This document shows, piece by piece, positions 8,451 through 17,700 of a DNA stretch of 35,242 bases. Position numbers and translations under genes: made by a program. The DNA is taken from the NCBI GenBank assembly GCA_031254315.1, contig JAIRUQ010000004.1, forward strand, positions 1 to 35,242. Reading direction: 5' to 3'. This stretch comes from Treponema sp. Lineage in GTDB: Bacteria > Spirochaetota > Spirochaetia > Treponematales > Breznakiellaceae. The notes under the pieces are model-generated. The model ran no database searches. It was given only the letters and a program-made list of their open reading frames with translations, and had not been told where the DNA came from. Each line of letters begins with the position of its first letter. The stretch's first letter is position 1.

Positions 8451-8485
8451 ATCAATATTTTACCCCCGAAAAAGAGAAAAGTCAA
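8451..8485 (-). promoter_or_regulatory. Leaderless-type promoter of ptsN
   Basis: On the minus strand TTGACT (8480-8485), a 17-nt spacer and TAAAAT (8457-8462) are followed by ATTGAT and then the ATG at 8450. With the usual 6-nt gap after the -10 box, +1 is the A of the start codon. No purine-rich ribosome site exists in between. The -35 box overlaps the first hairpin of the adjacent repeat array. Confidence 0.6.
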
Positions 8486-8612
8486 CCCACTTCGTGGGTT
8501 GGCTCTTTTAAGGTAGGATTTACTGTCCGCTCACGCGGACGACGGGTCAAGCCGCTTCGCGGCTTGGCTCTTTTAAGTAGGGATTAAATGTCCGCTTACG
8601 CGGACGATGGGT
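8483..8612. repeat. Two tandem 65-bp units of paired hairpins
   Basis: Each unit holds an 8-bp perfect stem with TTC loop, a GGCTCTTTTAAG linker and a 6-bp stem GTCCGC/GCGGAC. Unit one is 8483-8547 and unit two 8548-8612. The first stem is CAACCCAC/GTGGGTTG in unit one and CAAGCCGC/GCGGCTTG in unit two: both changed base pairs changed on both sides. The array fills the gap between the outer-membrane gene's stop and the ptsN promoter. Confidence 0.85.
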
Positions 8613-8652
8613 TAAGCCTGCGAATTTGCCTTATTTTTGGTTGTTTTCTCTA

Positions 8653-9363
8653 TTATTGGCTATTAGTGTCCCCAAAGCGTATTCCTATTCCAAAGTATAA
8701 ACCTACGGTAAACGCGCTGTAGTTTACACTCTTAAACTGACCGGAAGTATTTCGAGAAATAAGCGATGAATTGTTATACCCCTTTTCCCAGCGCATGAAA
8801 TCCCATGAGACTGTAATGCCGTTTATAATAGTAAGCCAAGTGAAAGGATTAATCACAATAGCCGCATCGCCAAGTACGCCAAGATTAAATGCTTCATAGT
8901 AGCCGGAAGAGCCATAAGAGCCTGGAAGCGTATAGTCATAATCCATAGCCCAATATCCGTTCTCTTCTTCCCGATAATTGGAAAACACAGGACCTATTGA
9001 TATTGGAATTTGAATTAATGATCCTGCCCTTATCCTGAATGACGGTCCTACGCTTATTTTGATGTCTGTAGATGAATAAACCGATACAGATGTCGTATCG
9101 GTTTCTGTCCATTCATAACCGGTTGTAACTCCTCCGACAGAAGTACGAATAAACCAGCCCAAAGGAGAATTTCCGTTATAGTGGTTAAGCATCATATTTA
9201 AGCTGATGCCGTCCAAATCTCTGCCATAATTTTCGTCTGGATATTGCTCGCTTAGACGGGTAAGGCTAGTGGAAATGCTATACAATGTGTCGGCAAAGGA
9301 TAAAGAGGTTATCCCGGCAAATAAGGTAATAAAAACGGCTATTTTTCTTAAGTTCAGCATCAT
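8653..9363 (-). CDS. Putative outer-membrane beta-barrel protein, hypothetical
   Basis: 236-aa exported protein of unknown function. A signal peptide (about 1-24, cleavage after LSFA) is followed by short alternating hydrophobic and polar stretches rich in Ser, Tyr, Gly and Trp. It ends with FTVGLYFGIGIRFGDTNSQ, which resembles a final barrel strand. This composition fits small spirochaete outer-membrane barrels, but no family is recognised. Two adjacent ATGs (9363 and 9360) are possible starts; neither has a ribosome site. A TATATT box 6 nt before the first suggests a leaderless transcript. It stands alone between the tRNA-Lys region and ptsN. Confidence 0.6.
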   Translation of the reverse strand: MMLNLRKIAVFITLFAGITSLSFADTLYSISTSLTRLSEQYPDENYGRDLDGISLNMMLNHYNGNSPLGWFIRTSVGGVTTGYEWTETDTTSVSVYSSTDIKISVGPSFRIRAGSLIQIPISIGPVFSNYREEENGYWAMDYDYTLPGSYGSSGYYEAFNLGVLGDAAIVINPFTWLTIINGITVSWDFMRWEKGYNNSSLISRNTSGQFKSVNYSAFTVGLYFGIGIRFGDTNSQ

Positions 9364-9369
9364 ATTTAT

Positions 9370-9398
9370 AATATATCGCTAATGTAGTAAAAAAACAA
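9370..9398 (-). promoter_or_regulatory. Possible leaderless promoter of the barrel gene
   Basis: TATATT (9370-9375) lies 6 nt before the ATG at 9363, and TTGTTT (9393-9398) lies 17 nt further upstream. The -35 match is weak, so the call rests mainly on the position of the -10 box and the absence of a ribosome site. Confidence 0.35.
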
Positions 9399-9486
9399 TG
9401 TAAATAGTGAAAAAGTTCCACGATTGTTTTGGTTGTCGCTTGGGGGATATTGTGGGAAAATATGCCTTATCGGGTCGCAAAAAAGT

Positions 9487-9570
9487 TTCGAATCCTGCGC
9501 TACTCATAAAAAAACTGACTGTCCTTGCGGACAGCCAGTTTTTTCTTTATATTGAGCCGCGCAGGATTCG
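9487..9570. repeat. Tail-to-tail tRNA-Lys 3'-end copies flanking a terminator
   Basis: A degenerate plus-strand copy of the tRNA 3' tail, TTCGAATCCTGCGCTACTCA (9487-9506), and a minus-strand copy, TGAGCCGCGCAGGATTCG (9553-9570), flank a terminator hairpin. The layout repeats at 9681-9772, where the minus-strand member is the intact tRNA-Lys. No 5' halves accompany the copies, so they are not functional tRNAs. This and the next entries account for the 385-base stretch 9364-9748, in which I see no credible protein gene. Confidence 0.75.
9508..9546. terminator. Bidirectional intrinsic terminator
   Basis: Hairpin ACTGACTGTCC-TTGC-GGACAGCCAGT (9514-9539, one mismatch) is flanked by seven A on the left and a T run on the right, so it can stop transcription in both directions. 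Confidence 0.75.
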
Positions 9571-9700
9571 CCTTCCATTCGGCAACGTCGTGTTGCCTCA
9601 TTCCAGACCGGGGTTTTCGCTAAACGCACATCCTGTACGTTTACTTTCTGAATCTCCGATTCAGAAAGCCGCGAAAACCCTTCGAATCCTGCGCGGCTCA
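9553..9700. repeat. Cloverleaf-like nested inverted repeats closed by tRNA tails
   Basis: The outer stem pairs 9553-9570 with 9683-9700 over 18 perfect bases, both being tRNA-Lys 3' tails. Inside lie hairpin GGCAAC-GTCGT-GTTGCC (9581-9597), stem GGGTTTTCGC (9611-9620) with GCGAAAACCC (9671-9680), and within that the 11-bp perfect hairpin CTTTCTGAATC-TCC-GATTCAGAAAG (9644-9668). All are exact complements. Confidence 0.8.
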
Positions 9701-9708
9701 TAAAAAAA

Positions 9709-9740
9709 ACAGCCTCACCTGCGGCGAGACTGTTTTATTT
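9709..9740 (-). terminator. Terminator of tRNA-Lys (works in both directions)
   Basis: Eleven-pair hairpin (9709-9733, two G-T pairs, loop of 3) is followed on the minus strand by eight T (9702-9709). It lies 15 nt downstream of the tRNA 3' end. The plus strand also has a T-rich tail. Confidence 0.75.
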
Positions 9741-9748
9741 TTTATTGA

Positions 9749-9821
9749 TGAGCCGCGCAGGATTCGAACCTCCGACCACCGCCTTAAAAGGGCGATGCTC
9801 TACCTACTGAGCTAGCGGCCC
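9749..9821 (-). tRNA. tRNA-Lys (anticodon UUU)
   Basis: On the minus strand the acceptor stem GGGCCGC pairs with GCGGCTC, with one G-T pair and discriminator A. The D arm GCTC...GAGC, the anticodon stem TCGCC/GGCGG with loop CTTTTAA (anticodon TTT, lysine) and the T arm with loop TTCGAAT are all in place. The T stem has one mismatch (G50-G64). The 3' CCA is not encoded (TCA follows). Length is 73 nt. Confidence 0.95.
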
Positions 9822-9871
9822 CAAGACCCTCGAAAGAGCCTTTGTACCTGCGTTTTATTTACAGGTACAGT

Positions 9872-9900
9872 AATATAAGAAAAATATTGAAAAAAATCAA
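9872..9900 (-). promoter_or_regulatory. Promoter of tRNA-Lys
   Basis: TTGATT (9895-9900), a 17-nt spacer and TATATT (9872-9877) on the minus strand predict a start near 9865, about 44 nt before the mature tRNA. An 8-bp hairpin, TGTACCTG (9843-9850) with CAGGTACA (9862-9869), overlaps the start and lies just past the stop of the upstream coiled-coil gene. Confidence 0.5.
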
Positions 9901-9912
9901 GTAGTCAAGTTG

Positions 9913-10230
9913 TTAACGAGGGCGGTTTTTCAGTTCCAAATCCTTTTTTTCAATCTGATCTTTAATTATTGCCAATTCGTTTAATATTGTCTTAAATTCT
10001 ACCGTCTCACGATCGGCTGTCGCTTGATCCTTCTCTGTAAATGTGATGTAGGTCTCGTTTCCAAGACGGATCAGGAGCTTTTGCGCCTGATTTTCAAGCT
10101 GTTTGATGTCCCACATTAACATGCCGCGTTCGCCTAAATCCTGAGCCTTTGCTCCTGCCTTAATAGCAAAATCCTTCGATACAGCCCAGCCCTGTTCCAG
10201 TAACTCTTTCATTCTTTCACTAAATGTCAT
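9913..10230 (-). CDS. Small coiled-coil protein, hypothetical
   Basis: 105-aa soluble protein of unknown function. It is charged and helical: residues about 40-60 (KQLENQAQKLLIRLG) and 76-102 (FKTILNELAIIKDQIEKKDLELK) have heptad-like spacing. There is no signal peptide or cysteine. The ATG lies inside the end of the SpoIIE phosphatase gene, overlapping it by 11 nt, with AAGGAG 6 nt upstream. Expression is thus coupled to the phosphatase, and a role as its small cytosolic partner or substrate is possible but unproven. Confidence 0.75.
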   Translation of the reverse strand: MTFSERMKELLEQGWAVSKDFAIKAGAKAQDLGERGMLMWDIKQLENQAQKLLIRLGNETYITFTEKDQATADRETVEFKTILNELAIIKDQIEKKDLELKNRPR

Positions 10231-13200
10231 CTTTTTCTCCTTGCTTTCGTTTTATTCCTAGGATTGTCAAATCATCATACTGCTCATCTTCCTTTATATG
10301 AGTATAATACATATATGCGGGATTTTCATGGTGTTCTTGCGTATGGGAGCAATAACGCCTGTATTGCAGGAAATGCTTTTTAAGGAAGTCATCCACTTTC
10401 TTATCTACAAGTACGCGGGAATCTTCCCCTGCGTCTGACGGTTTATAACAGCGGAACATCTTCTCTACAGATACCATCGCCATTATTACATCTTCTACCC
10501 TTCCGGCGCAACTTGTAAAATCAAACTGTAAGTCCATGGGCTCTTCAGGATTGTGATATTTATGCAGAGTATAAACTTCACGCGCCATTACCGCGTTGAT
10601 AATCTCTTCTACGCGTTCGGGTCCCATTTCTTCGTCACCTTGTCCGCAAAGATGATTTTCATGCATAGTATCATCCGGTCCTTCTGTGCAGAACATTTCC
10701 TTAAATTCTTTGGTTCGGAATTTTCTTTTTGCTTCTTCAATACCGTCAGTGAAGAGTAGCAGTATATCGCCTTTTTCTATTTTTATAGTTTGAACACTGT
10801 ACCCGCCTGTGGTTTCAATTATTGAGTTGGGCAGTACGCCGGTTGCAGGGGATTGCGGCAGGGTAATTGTTTTCTTTTTGCCTTCGGACGCGCTGTAAAG
10901 ATGAAGGATATTATCACCGGCGTTGCAGAAACGGACAATTCCTGTTTCTGAGTCGAAAAGACAGAGGGTAAAAGCGGCAAATCGTCCCTTAAAACCAAGC
11001 TCCTCAATAAAGTCGTTGATCTGGTAAACTACTTCTTCAATGTGCATTCCCTTTGCGTTTGGTTTCCACTGCTTAAAATAGTTCAGGAACATTGTCGCTA
11101 CCTGAATCATGATTAGCGCGGCAGGAATTCCTTTACCGGCAACGTCGCATTTGATAATTGCGTAGTAACGACCGTCAAGGTCTCTGTAATCAAAATAGTC
11201 TCCCGATACGCCCTTTGCACCTTCATAGTAGCCAAAGAAATTAAGGTTGCGCGTTTTCTTAGAGCCGCTACTCTGTTTGTTGCCCTGATTGTCAACTTCA
11301 AGAGGAATAAATTTTTTCTGTATTTCTTTACCGATAGAAAGATCGGATGCGGCAAGAGCGGCTTTTACAAGACCATGTGTCATGTCATTGATAGTGTTGC
11401 CAAGTGTTGCTATTTCGTCTTTGGTAGAAATGCTTATTTCTACTCCGGCGAGTTTTGCCTTGTCTTCGGTATCGCGGATCATCTCGATATGTTTTACCAG
11501 ATTAACAATCGGTCTGATCATCAAACTTGCGAATATTAACGCGCTGACAATTCCGATCAACAGTACAGTAAATGCGACAATTATAATCGTAATTAAGAGG
11601 GTCATCTGTCCCCGATAAATACTATCGACGATTGAATCAATGGAGACTTCCAGCCTGATCAGCCCACGGAAGAAATTATTATCCGATCCTTGGCGGTACA
11701 TAATTGGTTTATAGAAAATAAAATTTCTGTTTCCGTCACGCGGGAGCCTGTCAACGGAGAACTGAGGATAAGAGCCTATTTCTCCTGAAATTTCCGAAAG
11801 TATTTCATTGAGTTTTACTTCCTGAGAAGTAATTGTTGTTTGAATATCGCCTCTTCTTCTTTCGCCTTCGGCATCTGTACGAAGGGCGAGTGCAAGTCCT
11901 TCTTCGTAAAGTTCTCTGATACTCCTTGAAATGTCTCCCGCCGTTGATTTCGCGCGGTCGTTAAGTTCCTCATTGATCCTATCATATAACGGAGAGAGAG
12001 CATCGCTTATTCTGGATACGCCCTGCCGCAATTCAGTTGTGTCAAGTTTTGAATCAATGTCAGGATCATTAGTAGCCCAAACATGATCTGTGTATATTGA
12101 GCCAATGCCGTAACCTGTGATTGTTATGTATTTAGCTTCGGGGAGGGCGGAGGATTGAGCGGGAAGGTACATTAATTCCAGCGCGCCGCGTTCGCCTCTG
12201 GACTGAATTGCCATTGGCAGATACGATCTCGCGTTGGAAGCAAGTCCTTCAAGCAGAACTTTCGATCTGTCCCACAAACTTTCCAACATGGTTTTTTGCT
12301 GGGTGTTTGTCATTATAATGTACATGGGCGTAGAGATCATAATAATTACAAGAAGAATAAGTACGATAGTAAATGACGCTAGTTTTCTGCGTAGTCCGCC
12401 CCCTCTCCTTTGTATTTGTACAAGTTTTCGTTTCTTTTCTATTGGCATAAAATCTCCTGTAATGATCGCTAATGTTTCTTGTCTTACCGCTGTGCTTTCC
12501 ATAATAATTCCGCCTATGCCCCGGATCATTGCAACTGATCCGAGCGCACAGAAAACCAACAACAGTATGACAAGCGCTATTATTGGGTTAAATGTTAATA
12601 TCCCTCGTTCATGAATGCTCCACGAAGGTTTCCATTCACTGGTATAATCGCCGAATTTGACGGTTCCTGTTCTTGCTACGGGAATGAACGGGTCGGCGGT
12701 GAACCATCCCCTTGTGGAGTGGTTCAGTCTTATAAGATACCGTCCTTCATCAAGGTTTTCAAACATTAATCCGCTTATTTCCCTGTCAGATAAAATGTCA
12801 AAGTTACTTGTCTGTTCCTGTTTGCCGTCATGTTCCAAAACAACCGTTGTAATTCTTCCGCCGGTGTTAAAACCGCGTCCTGTTATTCTGATTGAAAGCA
12901 CTCCCTGTTCGCTCTGCTGTGCGTCAACATAACTGACACTTGTATATGGGACAAATTTATTGGCTCTAAAAATAATATTTGACGGTGTACCTATATTGCC
13001 CGCCTGATCGATTGCGGCTACAGAAAATGCCCATATACCGTTATCCTGATTTTCAAAACTTACCGAAGTATTTGTCCCCATTATGTTTGACGGCGGAGCG
13101 CTTATCGCGGCGTTTTCATTTGCGCCTAAAAATTGAAGGTTCCATGTATAACCTGAAATGTACGGATCGCTTGACGGCTCCCATAACATATTGAAAGTAT

Positions 13201-14782
13201 TTGAAGTAAGATACCCTTCGTCATCAAGCGTAGGCTGAATTATAGTCAGCTCAGAGGGAGGAGAAGTTTTTTTAAAGTACATAACCCGCGCAGGCTGTGA
13301 CCAGTTATCAGCGTTATCCCGCGCACGGACACTGAAATACCATTGACCTTCCGAGGAGGCATTGTGTTCTAAACTAAAACTAGAAACATTTCCGGCATTG
13401 TAAATCATTATTTCTTCAGGCGGCACTTCGGTTTCATCCTGACTCCATGTCCATGAAAAGCCGGAAATACCGGAGGTGTCCGCCGGGACATTCCACGAGA
13501 CACGGGCTCTTTCTGAGCGGGTAGCTCTTTCGGGAGTAAAATTTACCGCAGTTATCCTTGGACTTGCGACGGAACGATCCGGCGAAAGAATGTAAATGCG
13601 CCCGGTGTCCCGTGTTGTAGTCTGCCAGAAGATATAAGCCTCATTCTGTGATACTACCGGTCTTGCGAATGAAGCCTCCATAGAAGCGCCGGAAAGCATA
13701 TAGTTCTGCCATGTGCTATTTTCGTATCGCGCTAGAACAATTCTGTTATTTCCACTGCGATTATCAAACCAGACTACGGCAGGTAAATAATTATAAACAA
13801 AACCGATTGGGTTGTTACAATAAGCGTCAACGGTGTTTACACGTTGAGCGCGGTTTACCATAATCATGTTTTGATTAATAACCGCGCTGTAAACTTGAGG
13901 TGTCTGTCCTGAAGAACGCCGCTCCCAAACAAGCAGTAAATTGTCTCCGTATTTTGCAAGATGCGGACGTTGGTTGTCAAAACTATTTTCGTTCTGGGCT
14001 TGCCCCGTAGAATCGCCAAATGTTGTAAAACGCCTCGCAGTTGTCCATGTTCTGCCGCTGTCATCGCTGGTTTTGTAAAAGAGCTGGAATGTTGATAATG
14101 TTTCACCCATAACAAAAGATTGAAAAAATACTATGTCCCTGTGTCCGGTGCTTGCATGTGCGGGAAGGAAGTTAAGTGAAAGCGTGGATTCCGTTGTAAA
14201 AAGCGCGAAAGGAGACCAGTTTATTCCGTTATCGGAACGGGAATAAAAAATTGACATTGATTGGGACTGACCGCCTCTGGTAACAAAAAGAAAATAACCC
14301 CCGTCAGCGCGTACATAAATACGGGGAGCGACAGTATTTACGGCTCCAAGATTTACCGCATTACGGCTGAAACTTCTCCCTTTGTCCTCAGAGATAAGAA
14401 TATCCGTTTGAGCGCCGCCCGAAGCCGCGCTGATTAGTATCCTTCCCCGGTTATCTATTACAAGGCTTACAATTGACGGTTCTGTACCTGCAAATGGATA
14501 GGGACCCGCAATCATTCCCCTGTGTTCCCAGTCTCCTTCCTGTTGTTTAACGGCAAGGTATACATTGATGGAGCCGGAATCAAGCGCGTTTGCGTCTCTG
14601 TTAGGTGTAATCTCCTGCCATGCGACAGCGGAAAATTCGTCCGTATACGCGCTTACGGGAAACCTTCCTGCTCCCGAAGTAAAAAGCTCAGGCGCTTCCC
14701 AAAAAAAATCTTGCGCTAAAACGGCAAATACAGATGTAAAAGTAAAAAGTATAATTAAAAGTATTTTGTTTAAGCGGATCAT
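10220..14782 (-). CDS. Large membrane SpoIIE-type phosphatase with BNR and Ig-like sensor
   Basis: 1520-aa chimeric signalling protein. A signal peptide (1-23) is followed by BNR/sialidase-like repeats (SEDKGRSFSR near 131, SRSDNGINWS near 181, TSDDSGRTWT near 238). Two or three fibronectin/Ig-like modules (about 405-700) come next. Membrane segments lie at about 732-755, 802-824 and 1060-1090; the last two bracket a second extracytoplasmic region of about 235 residues. A HAMP-like linker (about 1087-1145) leads to a PP2C-type SpoIIE domain with GVSGDYFDYRD (1191-1201), CDVAGKGIPAAL (1212-1223), LLFTDGIEEAK (1342-1352) and a final DDLTILGI (1503-1510). About 130 residues are inserted before that last motif. 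The domain dephosphorylates Ser/Thr in the family; the target is unknown. Its ATG overlaps the TPR gene's TGA. Confidence 0.9.
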   Translation of the reverse strand: MIRLNKILLIILFTFTSVFAVLAQDFFWEAPELFTSGAGRFPVSAYTDEFSAVAWQEITPNRDANALDSGSINVYLAVKQQEGDWEHRGMIAGPYPFAGTEPSIVSLVIDNRGRILISAASGGAQTDILISEDKGRSFSRNAVNLGAVNTVAPRIYVRADGGYFLFVTRGGQSQSMSIFYSRSDNGINWSPFALFTTESTLSLNFLPAHASTGHRDIVFFQSFVMGETLSTFQLFYKTSDDSGRTWTTARRFTTFGDSTGQAQNENSFDNQRPHLAKYGDNLLLVWERRSSGQTPQVYSAVINQNMIMVNRAQRVNTVDAYCNNPIGFVYNYLPAVVWFDNRSGNNRIVLARYENSTWQNYMLSGASMEASFARPVVSQNEAYIFWQTTTRDTGRIYILSPDRSVASPRITAVNFTPERATRSERARVSWNVPADTSGISGFSWTWSQDETEVPPEEIMIYNAGNVSSFSLEHNASSEGQWYFSVRARDNADNWSQPARVMYFKKTSPPSELTIIQPTLDDEGYLTSNTFNMLWEPSSDPYISGYTWNLQFLGANENAAISAPPSNIMGTNTSVSFENQDNGIWAFSVAAIDQAGNIGTPSNIIFRANKFVPYTSVSYVDAQQSEQGVLSIRITGRGFNTGGRITTVVLEHDGKQEQTSNFDILSDREISGLMFENLDEGRYLIRLNHSTRGWFTADPFIPVARTGTVKFGDYTSEWKPSWSIHERGILTFNPIIALVILLLVFCALGSVAMIRGIGGIIMESTAVRQETLAIITGDFMPIEKKRKLVQIQRRGGGLRRKLASFTIVLILLVIIMISTPMYIIMTNTQQKTMLESLWDRSKVLLEGLASNARSYLPMAIQSRGERGALELMYLPAQSSALPEAKYITITGYGIGSIYTDHVWATNDPDIDSKLDTTELRQGVSRISDALSPLYDRINEELNDRAKSTAGDISRSIRELYEEGLALALRTDAEGERRRGDIQTTITSQEVKLNEILSEISGEIGSYPQFSVDRLPRDGNRNFIFYKPIMYRQGSDNNFFRGLIRLEVSIDSIVDSIYRGQMTLLITIIIVAFTVLLIGIVSALIFASLMIRPIVNLVKHIEMIRDTEDKAKLAGVEISISTKDEIATLGNTINDMTHGLVKAALAASDLSIGKEIQKKFIPLEVDNQGNKQSSGSKKTRNLNFFGYYEGAKGVSGDYFDYRDLDGRYYAIIKCDVAGKGIPAALIMIQVATMFLNYFKQWKPNAKGMHIEEVVYQINDFIEELGFKGRFAAFTLCLFDSETGIVRFCNAGDNILHLYSASEGKKKTITLPQSPATGVLPNSIIETTGGYSVQTIKIEKGDILLLFTDGIEEAKRKFRTKEFKEMFCTEGPDDTMHENHLCGQGDEEMGPERVEEIINAVMAREVYTLHKYHNPEEPMDLQFDFTSCAGRVEDVIMAMVSVEKMFRCYKPSDAGEDSRVLVDKKVDDFLKKHFLQYRRYCSHTQEHHENPAYMYYTHIKEDEQYDDLTILGIKRKQGEKDDI

Positions 14783-17700
14783 AGTACCGACTGTATCCTT
14801 CGTTGTAATTCAATAAGTTTTGTTATATTGCGGTTTCTTGGGTTCTGCATAAGCCTTTCTACAATGGCAAGGGCGGCGAGGTTATTCCCTGTTTGCAACT
14901 CATTCATTGCTCTTTGATAATTTGCTTCGTCTTCACTTGAAAGTACGATAGAACCGGGGACGCCCATTCTGCTAAGGAGTCTGTCTCTTACCGCCGATGC
15001 TTCCGTATTAGTAGGATTTAATGTAATCGCTTCGTTTAACTGCGCAAGAGCGACTTCGTATTGTGCCGCCGTATTGCTTTGCAGAATCCTGTTCGCAGAA
15101 GCGGTTAATTCTCTGGAACGCGCGATATTCGCGGGATTTGGCGGAGCCTGTCGGCGTCCCATGTCAATTTCCGCCTGTTCTAAAATAGCCCTTAAATTCG
15201 GGTATCTTGGATTTATTTCCGCGAGGTTTTGAAGATCGGCAAAAGCCTCAATGGAGCGTTGTCTGGTTCCGGCTATGGCGGCTCTTATGCGCTGTTCAAA
15301 TGCCGCGTTAAATGCCGTAGGGTCTGTAACTTGCTCCATACGCAGTTCAAGAATACCCGCTTGTTGATTAACCGGGAACAACAGTTTAACTTCTCTTGTA
15401 AGCTGACGCGCTTCGTCAAATTTAGCGATTCCAAGCGTGCGCTGTCCTGAGTTTATATAACGTACGCCCTCTTCAAAATTTCTTTGAGCATAATTTAAAA
15501 GCTGACTCATTTCTGCATAAAGAGGAGCGTTAGGAGAAATTACCCTGCCGGTAGACACAGACATTGCCGACCGGATCATGCCGAGCCAGTACACTATTTC
15601 TTCATTATCCCCCTGACCTGTTATACTCCATCTGCTTCTTGCCCTTAAAAGACCATCTTCTGCCTGTTGAAAGTTTCCGTTAAAGTATGCGTTACGCGCA
15701 TTATTTACAAGATTACGCACTTCTACGATTATCGCTTCGTATTCGGATGCGGTTATGGACTGACCAAGATTGATCAACTGAACATCCCTGATCTGGCGCA
15801 AGGAAGCGGATTCCTGTATATCAAGGGACTGGGTCAATACATCGGACGATCTTTGAATCCGTTCACGCGCAAGATCAAAATTTTGCCTTTGATAAGCAGT
15901 CTGCGCTTCTCTGTAGAGCCGCTCTCCCTCCTGCCTAAATGTTTCCGCCTGAGCTGAGCGCGTACGGGCGGTTTCTACAAGAGATGTAGCTTGGGTATTT
16001 ATGGTAGTCATTTCGTTAAGAACTGTTTGGTAATTAGAGGTTATATTTAATAGTTCTCTGTTATCTGATATTCCTGCCGGCTCATTCCTAAATTGTTGTA
16101 AAGTGGAGTTTCCGTTTTGCAGGTCTGCTCTTAATGCTGAAGTCATCGATGTCAGTAATTCCAGAGCTTCTGCCGGATAACGGGAAATTACAACAGAGCC
16201 GTCTGTGTTTGTGCGTCTCTGTCCGTCAAGAAATCCTCTTGCCCTTGCAAGCTCATCTTTTCTTACAGCCAGATTGTTTTGATAATTCTGTAATACAATA
16301 TTGTAATACCTTTGCGCCGCAAGGTTACTTTCCGCAAAAAGATTAGAGCTTAATTTTTCTATAGCGCTAATTGCGTTTGCGACATGAGGCGTATTGTAGT
16401 ATAAACTTATTTCTGTATTTAATTGAACAGCGTTTATCCTTATAGTTTCGATTGAGCGTTGCATTGTGTTTATGTTGTTTCTTGTCTGCTGTTCGGCGGT
16501 TAATGCTTGAGCTATAGTAATGCTTCCCTGTTGCCAGCGGGTAATAGACGAACGATCAATATTTTGGCGTGTGATTGTACTTCCTGCCTGCAGAAGAAAA
16601 TTATTTGATTCATACAAAGCCCTTATTTCCAGATATGAGGGTATATCTTCGTTTAATATAGTATTACCAAAAAGCGAAATTGTCTGAGGACGTGCACCTG
16701 CGAAAAGCTGGCGGTGTCTGTCAAAATATAACGGCGAAAAAGAAATTCCTATGCTGTTCAGGGAAGATACCGCATCAGCATAATCTCCGCTATTAAATGA
16801 CGAAAGGGATGACGCATTTGCCCTTACAACATATCGCGTAATCTCGTTTACAACAGAGCCTATTGAATTTGTCCAATAAGTATCAAAAGCGCCTAACATT
16901 CCCTCATGTATCGCTTCATCTGTCCGCCCGTGAATTAATGTTGATATAAATGAGAGATGGTTTTGTTCCCCTGTAATTTCAGGGTGAGCCGCCCATATTT
17001 CATTCAAGAGCCTATCAAGCGTATTGGCGGCGGAATACAGTACCTGCTTCGATTCGATAAATCTGTCCATTGTAGGCGTTAGCCGGTTTGTTATTTCGTT
17101 AATGCGGGAAGTCTCTCCCGCATTTATTGCGCGTACCAACTCGGCGGAAATTGTCCCCATCTGCGAACTTAGCTGTTGAAAAGAAGCGACCGTCGAATTG
17201 ATCCTTGCCGTTTCTCTGGTAACCTGATTCTCGATATTTGCGCCGTAGTTTGACGCGAAAAATTCTGTGCGCATAAGGCTCATGCCTTCTGCATAGGCTT
17301 GAATAGCCGATGTACAATCGCCCGCGTCCAAAAAACGTCTGCCTCTTTCCAGAATATCCCGCAGAAGGTTCCTGTTAAAGTTAAATTGCGCGATCTCCTG
17401 TGTTCTGGAAACGAAATTTACAAGAAGCGAACTGTTTGCGTTTTCAAGAGAATGGAGCCGTCTGGACAGCTCAAGGATTTTTTCATTATTCCCCGGCTCA
17501 TTTGTGAGGGTTTCTATCAATTCATCTGCGGTGCGTTTTACCTCTTCCCGTATTCTGTATATTCTTCGCAGACGCTGGTTGGCAAGATCGAATTTGTCCG
17601 GGTTACGTCTGGCAAAATCGGTTAATATCGACATCGCTTCATCGTATTCTCTTTCGTTTATGAGTGCGTCAGCCCTAGCCAGATCGGCATCTTTGCCGCC

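Noticed and set aside
8483..8612. CRISPR array
   Set aside because: Only two units, both internally palindromic and with conserved linkers, so no unique spacers.
9487..9700. Extra tRNA genes
   Set aside because: Only the T-arm and acceptor 3' portions are present; no matching 5' halves or anticodon arms were found.
9553..9700. Integron attC site
   Set aside because: The nested fold is suggestive, but the GTTRRRY/RYYYAAC end motifs are missing and no cassette gene or integrase is near.
9407..9703. Protein-coding frames on both strands
   Set aside because: The frames run through terminators, tRNA-tail copies and perfect hairpins, and their products show no domain or signal.
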